A stretch of DNA of 6,024 nt from an uncultured beta proteobacterium. Its GTDB lineage: Bacteria > Pseudomonadota > Gammaproteobacteria > Burkholderiales > Burkholderiaceae_C. The DNA lies in assembly GCA_903920405.1 (NCBI GenBank), contig CAIXMC010000442.1, forward strand, positions 1 through 6,024, read 5' to 3'. How positions within the stretch are numbered: position 1 is the stretch's first letter; every line of letters begins with the position of its first letter. The notes under the pieces were generated by a model. That model made no database searches. It saw only the letters and a list, made by a program, of their open reading frames with translations, and had not been told where the DNA came from. Positions 1 through 6,024 of this stretch are shown one piece after another. A program made the translations under genes and the position numbers.

Positions 1-117
1 CCCCATTTGGCTCGTCAGATTTGGGTGCACTGCGTCGTTACAAATCGCTTATGTGGCATGGCCACACCGCGCGATTTGCGCCTAGCATTGCCTCCCAACT
101 CTGACGGCCAAATGGGG
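1..117. repeat. Palindromic hairpin / MITE-like element
   Basis: The first 11 bases (CCCCATTTGGC) are the exact reverse complement of bases 107-117 (GCCAAATGGGG). The match continues inward: CGTCAGA at 13-19 pairs with TCTGACG at 100-106 after a one-base bulge, followed by a TTGGG/CCCAA block. Near the centre ACAAATCGC pairs with GCGATTTG, and TGTGGC (53-58) pairs with GCCACA (62-67) around an ATG loop. The whole 117 bases can therefore fold as one long imperfect hairpin. This fits a MITE or other non-coding palindromic repeat; I cannot name the family. It starts exactly at base 1, so the left boundary and any target-site duplication cannot be checked. It carries no gene. One forward frame (from base 1) is open through it to a TAA at 139-141, but the peptide resembles nothing I know. 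An integron attC site was considered and rejected. Confidence 0.7.
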
Positions 118-146
118 AACTTATTACTGACCACATCCTAATTGAG
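118..146 (+). other. Damaged remnant of helicase motif III region
   Basis: SNF2 helicases of this type carry a motif III segment of the form LLLTATPLQNSLxELYGL. Here one frame (from 118) reads N-L-L-L-T-T-S then stop (139-141). The frame used by the downstream gene reads L-I-E-L-Y-G-L from 138. Both halves of the motif thus seem present but in different frames. About 16 bases would be missing between the LLLT codons and the LIEL codons, compared with a family member. The in-frame path further upstream closes at TGA 102-104 inside the hairpin element. This suggests that the element sits inside the helicase gene, next to a small frameshifting deletion. The LLLT half is only four residues and could be chance, so confidence is modest. 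Confidence 0.4.
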
Positions 147-2438
147 TTGTATGGCCTGTCCACACTGCTGGATGAACACCTGTTTGGCAGCATTGAAGCC
201 TTTAGCAGGCAATACATGCCCAATATGGATACACGCCAACTGGCTGAATTGCGAGGAAGGATCGCTCCTTTTACAAAACGCACGCTGAGGCGCGACGTTC
301 TGGAGTATGTGAAATACACCGAACGCAAGACCTTGACGCAGCGATTTCATCCAACAGACAACGAACAATGGCTTTACGAGCGCATCACAGCCTTTTTGCA
401 GCGTGAAAATTCTTATGCCTTGCCCCATCGCCAACGCCACTTGGTCGCATTGATACTGCACAAGTTATTGGCATCCAGCACCTATGCGGTAACGGTCACG
501 TTGTTGGCTATCCGCGATCGATTACAGCGGTTGCTGGAAAGCTCTGCCGTGGACAGTGATGGCGAGTCACTTGTTGAGCAACTGATCGATGATGAAGACA
601 TGGCGTCAGACTATGCGCCAGACAACGATGATGAGACTGCCGCTTTCACGCCAGACCCCGCCGCCCAAAACGGCATTGACGCCGAGGTTGTGCGTGCCGA
701 AATCGCTGAAATCAATGCCTTTATCGAGCAAGCCCGGAATTTGCCCGTCGATTCAAAAGCGCAGTCATTGTTAAAGGCCATTGAACTGGGTTTTGACAGC
801 ATGGCCAGCATGCACGCGCCGCGAAAAGTCATCATCTTTACCGAATCCCGACGAACGCAGGACTACCTGTACTGTTTTTTGAACGCCAACGGTCACACTG
901 GAAAACTGGTCATGTTCAACGGAACCAACAACCATGAGGATTCAACACGCATTTATCAGCAATGGGTGCGCCAAAACGAAGGTTCAGACCGTGTCACAGG
1001 TTCATCCCAGGTCGATCGACGAACGGCCTTGATCGATCACTTTCGCGATGTCAGTGGTCGCGGTGCAGACATCATGATTGCCACCGAGGCCGCAGCCGAA
1101 GGGGTCAATTTGCAATTTTGTGCCCTCATCATCAACTATGACCTGCCCTGGAATCCACAGCGCATTGAGCAACGCATTGGCCGCTGCCATCGTTACGGCC
1201 AGCGTTACGACGTGGTGGTCATTAACTTTATCAACACCCGAAACCAGGCCGATCAACGGGTATTGGAGCTGTTGACGCAAAAATTCAATCTGTTCACCGG
1301 CTTGTTTGGTGCGTCAGACGAGGTTCTGGGCAGCATTGAAAATGGGCTTGATTTTGAAAAGCGCATTCTGCACATCTACACCACCTGCCGATTGCCACAA
1401 GACATTGATGCTGCTTTCCAATGTCTGCAAGCCGAGATGGAAGATGTCATCCATAGCCGCATCAAAGAAACGCAAACCCAACTGCTTGAACATTTTGATG
1501 AGGATGTGCATGACCGCCTCAAATTGCGACTGGAAGAAGCCCAGGCGCGGCTTGACAAAATGAGCCGTTGGTTCTGGGCTGTCACGCGCTACGCGCTGGC
1601 CAATCACGCTCAGTTTGACAATCAGCAGCACGCTTTTTTACTCAACACCACGCCAACAGAATTAAAGGCCAAAGCGCCAACAGGACACTACCAGCTTGTG
1701 CGTGGCAGCGATCCAACCGACATGCCGTTCCATTCGTATCGGTTGAGTCATCCGCTGGGGGAATGGTCGGTGACTACCGGCTTGAACGCTGACACACCGG
1801 TGGCCTCGGTCACTTTTGATTATGGCCAACACAATGCACGGCTGATGGTGATTGAGAGGATGCTCGGCCAATCGGGTTGGCTTCAATTGGTGCATCTGGC
1901 AGTGACCACCTGCGAAACCACCGAAATGCTGCTGTTCACTGGTTGCACAGACGACGGGCAAATGCTCGATCAACAAACCTGCGAAAAGCTGATGTCGGTG
2001 CCAGCCGCTGGACAGCCTACACCAATCAACCCTTCAGCCCCAGCCTCTTTGGAGGGCAATAGCCAGCGCCAGGTGCAAGCCGCTGTTTCACAGGTACTTG
2101 CAAGCAACCAGAAACTCTTTGTTGAAGAGCGTGACAAACTGGAAAAGTGGGCAAAAGACAAATTGATGGCTGCTGAATTTCAATTGGAAAACACCAAAAC
2201 CCGCATTGAACAACTCCATCGGGACTCCAGAAAAGCCACCACACTTCAAGAACAACAAGTCATTCAAAAAGAGGTGATTGAATTGGAACGACACAGAAGA
2301 AAACAACGCCAGGAATTTTTTGATGTGGAAGATGAAATCATTCAAAAACGTGAAAGCATGATTGATGCCTTGCAGGAAAGACTGCACGAAGTGACTAAAA
2401 CAGGCATTCTTTTTACCATTCGATGGACGATTATTTAA
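147..2438 (+). CDS. SNF2-family DNA helicase/translocase, 5'-truncated (likely pseudogene)
   Basis: This 763-codon frame is the C-terminal three quarters of a SNF2/RapA-like helicase, an ATP-driven double-stranded DNA translocase typical of phage-defence islands. Counting from TTG 147, the order is: the post-motif-III segment ELYGLSTLLDEHLFG at the very start; an acidic, low-complexity stretch (~144-172); motif IV (KVIIFTESRRT, ~227-237); motif V (ATEAAAEGVNLQ, 312-323); motif VI (QRIGRCHRYGQ, 342-352) with candidate arginine fingers R346 and R349; then a GASDEVLG/DFEKRI helicase-tail segment (~388-405). A charged coiled coil (~650-755) ends in LFTIRWTII, a natural-looking C-terminus. The first RecA domain (Walker A, DEAH box; perhaps 200-300 residues) is absent. 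TTG 147 has no ribosome-binding site and lies mid-domain, so it is only a formal start. Without the ATP-binding lobe the product should be inactive. The family resembles DISARM DrmD-like and other island SNF2 proteins; equivalence to ZorD cannot be shown. It precedes zorA by 13 bases. Confidence 0.85.
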   Translation: MYGLSTLLDEHLFGSIEAFSRQYMPNMDTRQLAELRGRIAPFTKRTLRRDVLEYVKYTERKTLTQRFHPTDNEQWLYERITAFLQRENSYALPHRQRHLVALILHKLLASSTYAVTVTLLAIRDRLQRLLESSAVDSDGESLVEQLIDDEDMASDYAPDNDDETAAFTPDPAAQNGIDAEVVRAEIAEINAFIEQARNLPVDSKAQSLLKAIELGFDSMASMHAPRKVIIFTESRRTQDYLYCFLNANGHTGKLVMFNGTNNHEDSTRIYQQWVRQNEGSDRVTGSSQVDRRTALIDHFRDVSGRGADIMIATEAAAEGVNLQFCALIINYDLPWNPQRIEQRIGRCHRYGQRYDVVVINFINTRNQADQRVLELLTQKFNLFTGLFGASDEVLGSIENGLDFEKRILHIYTTCRLPQDIDAAFQCLQAEMEDVIHSRIKETQTQLLEHFDEDVHDRLKLRLEEAQARLDKMSRWFWAVTRYALANHAQFDNQQHAFLLNTTPTELKAKAPTGHYQLVRGSDPTDMPFHSYRLSHPLGEWSVTTGLNADTPVASVTFDYGQHNARLMVIERMLGQSGWLQLVHLAVTTCETTEMLLFTGCTDDGQMLDQQTCEKLMSVPAAGQPTPINPSAPASLEGNSQRQVQAAVSQVLASNQKLFVEERDKLEKWAKDKLMAAEFQLENTKTRIEQLHRDSRKATTLQEQQVIQKEVIELERHRRKQRQEFFDVEDEIIQKRESMIDALQERLHEVTKTGILFTIRWTII

Positions 2439-2454
2439 TCAATGTGAAATTATG
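2436..2454 (+). promoter_or_regulatory. Helicase stop / zorA start junction
   Basis: The helicase TAA (2436-2438) is followed 13 bases later by the zorA ATG (2452-2454). No purine-rich Shine-Dalgarno sequence is visible; the nearest candidate is a weak GTGAAAT. There is no room for a promoter or terminator in the gap. The simplest reading is one transcript with translational coupling, although a promoter inside the helicase coding region cannot be excluded by eye. Confidence 0.5.
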
Positions 2455-5385
2455 GGCATCATCTTAAAACTCATCAATTCAGATCCACAAACATTCGCAT
2501 GGGCTATTGGTTTGGTTGTTGCTGCATTCATCATATACTTATTCTGGATACTTCCCAAATTTTGGAAAATCAATAAGTCCATTAAAATGGTATTAAAAAG
2601 ATGTAATGAGCAACCCATTACAACCAGAAAAGACATATTGGAACTTGCAGAATGTGGGCATCCAGCACTGGCTGATGCACTGGAAGAATCAGCTAACAGA
2701 GTGATTCATGTTGGTAGCGATACCAAAGCCAGCTTTCTGAGTGCCCCAGACGATTTATTACATTTCAGACGTATTTTTTCAAAAGACTTCAACTATTCAT
2801 TGGCCGAAGCTGCGCCCAATCTTCTTGTTGGCCTCGGTCTGTTAATGACATTTTTCTTCCTGACCAGCGCCCTGTCTGAAGCAACTGTGGCTTTGATGGG
2901 TAATCAAAATGATCAAAAAGACCTATTACAGGCAACACGAGGCCTGCTTGGCGCAGCAGGTGCAAAATTCTTAACGTCCATTGCAGGTCTTGGATCATCC
3001 ATTGTGTGGACGATTGTTTTCAAATATCAGTCGTCAAAAACAACACATGCCCTTGCAGAAATCTATCAAAAAATCACCAAAAGTATTTCAGTTTATGGTC
3101 ATGAAAGTCTGAGTGTGTGGCAGATTTATCTGATGGAAAAAAATTTTTCCATGCAAAGGGAAAATGAGGAAACCAGAAAATTAAGTCAAAAAGTTCGACA
3201 TGAAAATTTAATACAAGGTTTGCAAACACTGGGTGACACAATATGCAAATCACATCAGGAAACCATTCATCACTTGTCATCTGATATGGCAATTCTCATT
3301 GAAAAATCAACGAAGCACAATATGGACAGTATCAGGAATATCGTTCTTGCAGTTGTTAAACGATTCGAATCTCAAACGCTGGCACTCCATGAAGAATCAC
3401 AACATGCCAGACAAATTGAAAATGAAAAAAATGCCACTCATCATGATGATTTATTGAATGCGCTTTGCACCATGAGTGAATTCATCCCAGAGGCCACCCA
3501 TAAAAATACCAGCCCCATCATTGAAGCCGTTGGTTTCAATATTCAAACCGCACTGAATCAACTGGGCGAAAAAATTGGCACCATGAATCAAGACGCCTTG
3601 AATGCCATGTTGTCCAATTTTGCAAGTTTGATTCAAACAGCCACCAAAGACGAAATGGAGCAAATGAAAATGTCCCTGCTTGAATTGTCTGAGCGCCTCC
3701 AGTCTGCCGCATCATCCATTGAGACTGGCGCGACGATCGCTGGTGTTGCACTTCAGGAAAGTGGTGATCACCTGTCACTGAAAATGTCAGAAACAGGCAA
3801 GCTGGTTCATGTGGCCTTGCGCTCTGGTGCTGATAACTTGAAAACGGGCACAGACAGTCTTGTTGCCACCTTGCACGAGGCAGGTCAGGAATGGATTGAA
3901 CAATCAGGTTTGGCAACGCGCGCGCTTGATGCCACTCTTCAGTCATCGGCGCTGCACTTTGAAAATGCAGGGAAATTGTTTAAAAACAATGTACTGGATG
4001 CCAGTACCGTCTTTGGTGACCAACTCAAAACAGGCGCTGAACAACTGGGTGTCAGCTCAAAGAAGGTCGTCCTGGCATTCGACAGCGTTGGCATAGATTT
4101 GATTGCCCATGCAAAATCTGCATCACAGGAATTAGAGACGGGCGCAAAGTCTTCTGCCCTGCATTTCACGCAGGCCGGATCGCAGCTTGAAATGCACGCC
4201 GACCATGCAGGTGACTTATTTTTGGATCATGTCAAAACAAGTATGGCGTTGATTGCTGAAGGTTCAACGGCCATTTCTCAATCCATGATTGAAGGCAGTC
4301 AATTGCTAAAGGACAATGTTCAAAATGCCGGTACCGTCTTTGGTGACCAACTCAAAATTGGCGCTGAACAACTGGGTATCAGCTCAAAGAAGGTCGTCCT
4401 GGCATTTGACAGCGTTGGCACAGATTTGATTGCCCATGCAAAATCTGCATCTCAGGAATTAGAGACCGGCGCACAGGCTTCTGCCCTGCATTTCACACAA
4501 GCCGGATCGCAGCTTGAAAAGCACGCCGACCATGCAGGTGACTTATTTTTGGATCATGTCAAAACAAGTATGGCGTTGATTGCTGAGGGTTCAACGGCCA
4601 TTTCTCAATCCATGATTGAAGGCAGTCTTGGATTGCTGGAAAACAGCCAACTGGCTTCTCATGAATTGAACAATGGCACGCATACATTTGCCAAAAATAT
4701 GATGGATGCCGGTGCAAAATTCAAAGCAGACTTGACCGACACAGTGGAAAATTTCAATGCGCAATTGCACAGTGGGCTGGCCACACAATCTCAAAGCATT
4801 GATGAAATGACCCACAGTATCCATGCCATCACATCCGCCATGGCGAGTATGCAAACATGGGTTCAACAACTGGAAATATCAGGCCAGTCCGGATTTATAA
4901 AAGCAAAAGAAACCATGACGAGACTTGATACCTTGATGAGTGGTTTTGATACGTCCATTGCGCGCTGGCAGACTTCATTTGATAAAGTATCCAAAGTAAC
5001 TGAGGCATTACAAAATGCGGCGGGGCATCTGGTTCAAATATCACAAGAACAAAACCAATCGATGACAACATTTGCCAATGCCATTCCATCCATCTCAGGT
5101 GTTATTCAACAAATGAACGAGACTATTCAAAAAACATCCAAAGGCAATACAGATCAAATTCTTCAAACAGAATCTGCCATTAAATCTACAAAAGAATCAT
5201 TAACAAAAACCGTATTGACCATACAGGAGGGTGTCCGACAATATTCAGAACAAATTGCATTGCTTCATAGAAACCTGGATGAAAAAATTGCGCAGGCCAT
5301 CCAGAAAATTGCAGGCGGGGTTGATCGCTTGACAGGGGCCATCGAAGACCTTGATGATTCTCTAGAAAAAGTTTCCACACGTTAA
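2452..5385 (+). CDS. zorA: Anti-phage defence protein ZorA (MotA/TolQ-like motor subunit with long tail)
   Basis: This 977-residue protein is the stator-like subunit of the Zorya system; known ZorA pentamers surround a ZorB dimer in the inner membrane and use ion flow. Visible here: TM1 at ~15-34 (FAWAIGLVVAAFIIYLFWIL); a cytoplasmic segment ~36-120; TM2 starting at the ZorA-type motif APNLLVGLGLL (~121-131) and running to ~145, with Thr133; TM3 (~168-190) containing AKFLTSIAGLGSSI, whose Thr/Ser residues suit the channel lining. From ~200 to the end there are no further membrane segments, only a very long helical, Gln/Ser/Ala-rich tail that resembles methyl-accepting or coiled-coil proteins. 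Type I ZorA is roughly 700-730 residues, so this tail is clearly longer; a 109-residue tandem duplication (residues ~508-616 and 617-725) explains part of the difference. The canonical GLLGTFLGL-like TM2 core reads GLLMTFFFL here. The frame is intact although both neighbours are damaged. The ATG at 2452 places TM1 correctly. The zorB partner directly downstream makes the call firm. Confidence 0.93.
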   Translation: MGIILKLINSDPQTFAWAIGLVVAAFIIYLFWILPKFWKINKSIKMVLKRCNEQPITTRKDILELAECGHPALADALEESANRVIHVGSDTKASFLSAPDDLLHFRRIFSKDFNYSLAEAAPNLLVGLGLLMTFFFLTSALSEATVALMGNQNDQKDLLQATRGLLGAAGAKFLTSIAGLGSSIVWTIVFKYQSSKTTHALAEIYQKITKSISVYGHESLSVWQIYLMEKNFSMQRENEETRKLSQKVRHENLIQGLQTLGDTICKSHQETIHHLSSDMAILIEKSTKHNMDSIRNIVLAVVKRFESQTLALHEESQHARQIENEKNATHHDDLLNALCTMSEFIPEATHKNTSPIIEAVGFNIQTALNQLGEKIGTMNQDALNAMLSNFASLIQTATKDEMEQMKMSLLELSERLQSAASSIETGATIAGVALQESGDHLSLKMSETGKLVHVALRSGADNLKTGTDSLVATLHEAGQEWIEQSGLATRALDATLQSSALHFENAGKLFKNNVLDASTVFGDQLKTGAEQLGVSSKKVVLAFDSVGIDLIAHAKSASQELETGAKSSALHFTQAGSQLEMHADHAGDLFLDHVKTSMALIAEGSTAISQSMIEGSQLLKDNVQNAGTVFGDQLKIGAEQLGISSKKVVLAFDSVGTDLIAHAKSASQELETGAQASALHFTQAGSQLEKHADHAGDLFLDHVKTSMALIAEGSTAISQSMIEGSLGLLENSQLASHELNNGTHTFAKNMMDAGAKFKADLTDTVENFNAQLHSGLATQSQSIDEMTHSIHAITSAMASMQTWVQQLEISGQSGFIKAKETMTRLDTLMSGFDTSIARWQTSFDKVSKVTEALQNAAGHLVQISQEQNQSMTTFANAIPSISGVIQQMNETIQKTSKGNTDQILQTESAIKSTKESLTKTVLTIQEGVRQYSEQIALLHRNLDEKIAQAIQKIAGGVDRLTGAIEDLDDSLEKVSTR
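3974..4627 (+). repeat. Tandem 327-bp duplication inside zorA tail
   Basis: Two directly adjacent units of exactly 327 bp (109 codons) lie at 3974-4300 and 4301-4627. From GTACCGTCTTTGGTGACC (4004 and 4331) to GAAGGCAGTC (ending 4300 and 4627), I count about 13 mismatches in 297 bases, roughly 96% identity. The first 30 bases of each unit are more diverged (AATTGTTTAAA versus AATTGCTAAA). Several changes alter the protein (for example LKTGAEQ/LKIGAEQ and EMHADH/EKHADH), but the frame is preserved. A degenerate third copy may start after 4627, and a shorter older echo (SSALHF followed by NAG or QAG) occurs at residues ~498 and ~563. The duplication lengthens the cytoplasmic tail. It looks recent relative to the rest of the gene. 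Confidence 0.95.
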
Positions 5386-5393
5386 TAATGATG
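5383..5393 (+). promoter_or_regulatory. zorA stop / zorB start junction
   Basis: The sequence TTAATAATGATG holds the zorA TAA (5383-5385) and, after two bases, the zorB ATG (5388), with a second in-frame ATG at 5391 and a third at 5406. There is no clear Shine-Dalgarno sequence upstream (AAAAAGTTTCCACACG). Stop and start this close suggest termination-reinitiation, which would tie ZorB production to ZorA production, as suits subunits of one complex. Confidence 0.55.
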
Positions 5394-5897
5394 ACGAATC
5401 ATCGCATGAACAAGCACGCGTCTGACCATGACGGCGCAGAATCAGAGGGCGGCTACCTGGCTTCTACGGCAGACTTGATGATTGGCCTGCTTTTTGTTTT
5501 TATTATTTTAGTTGTGGTGTTGGCGCTGGAGCAACGACGCCAGGCCATTGCATCCAAAGGGCTGGGCGACCCCAGAGGCATGGTCACCACACAGATTGGT
5601 GATGAATTAAAAACCGTTTTACCCAATATTCGCATTGACCCGGCCAGCGGTATTATTTCACTGCCAGAGGACGTGTTATTTGAAATTGGAAAATCAGAAC
5701 TGGAAGACAAAGGAAAAATGGCTTTATCAGGCGCGGTGAATGAACTGACAAAAGCGCTGCCTTGTTATGTCGCCAACCGACGCATGAATAGCAGATGCCC
5801 GCACAATCCTGCCGGGCATGAGATTGATACCATTTTTGTGGAAGGTCATACCGATAACCGACCTCTTGTGCGACACGGGTATGACGTAACCGTTTAG
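5388..5897 (+). CDS. zorB: ZorB, OmpA/MotB-like subunit, 3'-truncated (probable pseudogene)
   Basis: ZorB is the MotB-like partner of ZorA: a single membrane helix with an ion-binding aspartate, followed by a periplasmic OmpA-like domain that grips peptidoglycan. Here a polar N-terminus is followed by GGYLASTADLMIGLLFVF and a helix to ~47; Asp29 is the expected ion-carrying residue. Residues ~95-160 are the first part of an OmpA-like fold (LFEIGKSELEDKGK, ~106-119, then IFVEGHTDNRPL, ~149-160). Two cysteines (126 and 137) lie in the loop between these strands and could form a disulfide. After HTDNRPL the frame continues only as VRHGYDVTV and stops at 169. Known ZorB proteins are about 240-250 residues and carry an NxxLSxxRA segment after HTD; it is absent here and not found in the other forward frames downstream. 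The peptidoglycan-binding domain is therefore incomplete and function is doubtful. The start at 5388 follows zorA by two bases; ATGs at 5391 or 5406 are possible alternatives. Confidence 0.88.
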   Translation: MMTNHRMNKHASDHDGAESEGGYLASTADLMIGLLFVFIILVVVLALEQRRQAIASKGLGDPRGMVTTQIGDELKTVLPNIRIDPASGIISLPEDVLFEIGKSELEDKGKMALSGAVNELTKALPCYVANRRMNSRCPHNPAGHEIDTIFVEGHTDNRPLVRHGYDVTV

Positions 5898-6024
5898 ATC
5901 CCCCTCCTTTGACCGTCGAAATTCGCAATTTATAGGCAAGAAATTGTTTTCACTTTTTGGAGTTCATCTTCAAAGACAGCTTGATTTTTTCCACCACTAT
6001 CCAACAAGTGGTAAGCTCTTCGCA
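5868..6024. other. Non-zorB sequence, possible mobile-element end
   Basis: The break in zorB homology falls near 5868-5885, after which the sequence is unrelated to any ZorB. It contains a C-rich block (GATCCCCCTCC) followed by TTTGACCGTCGAAATTCGCA, a style reminiscent of IS21-family ends, but no transposase start is visible and I cannot confirm a family. Three frames were read by eye. One forward frame stays open from about 5896 to the window edge, and one reverse frame is open from the edge to a stop near 5932; neither peptide is recognisable. A 6-bp stem (5993-5998 with 6007-6012) is present but lacks a terminator-type T tract on the proper side. The window ends before the nature of this sequence can be decided. 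Confidence 0.35.

Noticed and set aside
1..120. Integron attC site as an explanation for the palindrome
   Set aside because: The ends do not match the RYYYAAC/GTTRRRY core sites; they read CCCCATTTGGC and its complement.
1..141. Open forward frame running through the hairpin element from base 1 to TAA 139-141
   Set aside because: The peptide matches no family I know and crosses a palindrome; it is probably fortuitous, though a read-through tail of an upstream gene cannot be excluded.
3536..3946. 136-codon open frame on the minus strand inside zorA
   Set aside because: It lies fully antisense to a strongly recognised gene, has no recognisable motif, and its length is expected for a shadow frame in this sequence.
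3974..4627. CRISPR array
   Set aside because: There are only two long units, directly adjacent without spacers and lying within a coding frame; this is a coding tandem duplication.
5985..6012. Rho-independent terminator (6-bp stem with 8-base loop beside a T run)
   Set aside because: The T run lies 5' of the stem on the plus strand, and on the minus strand the stem is followed by A's, so neither direction gives a proper terminator.
5898..6024. Continuation of zorB in another frame after a simple frameshift
   Set aside because: None of the three forward frames contains an NxxLSxxRA-like segment or other OmpA features.

Overview
This window looks like a piece of a bacterial anti-phage defence locus, probably proteobacterial. 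That host call rests only on gene style, moderate base composition and inner-membrane/periplasmic logic, and it is weak. Three plus-strand genes lie head to tail with almost no spacing: the 3' part of a large SNF2-family helicase, an intact and unusually long zorA, and a zorB whose 3' end is missing. ZorA and ZorB form the Zorya anti-phage complex, a MotAB-like, ion-driven inner-membrane rotary machine with a peptidoglycan-anchored ZorB dimer and a long cytoplasmic ZorA tail.

Layout. Bases 1-117 are a near full-length imperfect palindrome whose two ends are an exact 11-bp inverted repeat; it resembles a MITE or other hairpin-type repeat. Directly after it, at 118-146, the sequence seems to enter the helicase gene around SNF2 motif III, but the reading frame is damaged there. 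From 147 to 2438 an open frame encodes motifs IV, V and VI of the second RecA domain and a long C-terminal coiled coil. The Walker A and DEAH-box half of the enzyme is not in the window. zorA (2452-5385) follows after 13 bases and zorB (5388-5897) after 2 bases, so one transcript with translational coupling is likely. zorB stays recognisable up to the His-Thr-Asp-Asn motif of its OmpA-like domain, then runs into unrelated sequence and stops. The last ~150 bases hold no gene I recognise and may be the end of a mobile element.

How the parts would work together: in known Zorya systems the ZorAB motor senses or responds to phage at the envelope, and cytoplasmic effectors (ZorC/ZorD or ZorE) act on DNA. 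Here a SNF2-type DNA translocase is encoded in front of zorA rather than behind zorB, which is not the canonical type I order (zorA-zorB-zorC-zorD). As it stands the locus looks broken at both ends (helicase 5' half and zorB 3' end), so it is either a decaying defence operon or a contig that ends in repeats on both sides. The most striking internal feature is a recent in-frame tandem duplication of 109 residues in the ZorA tail (units 3974-4300 and 4301-4627).
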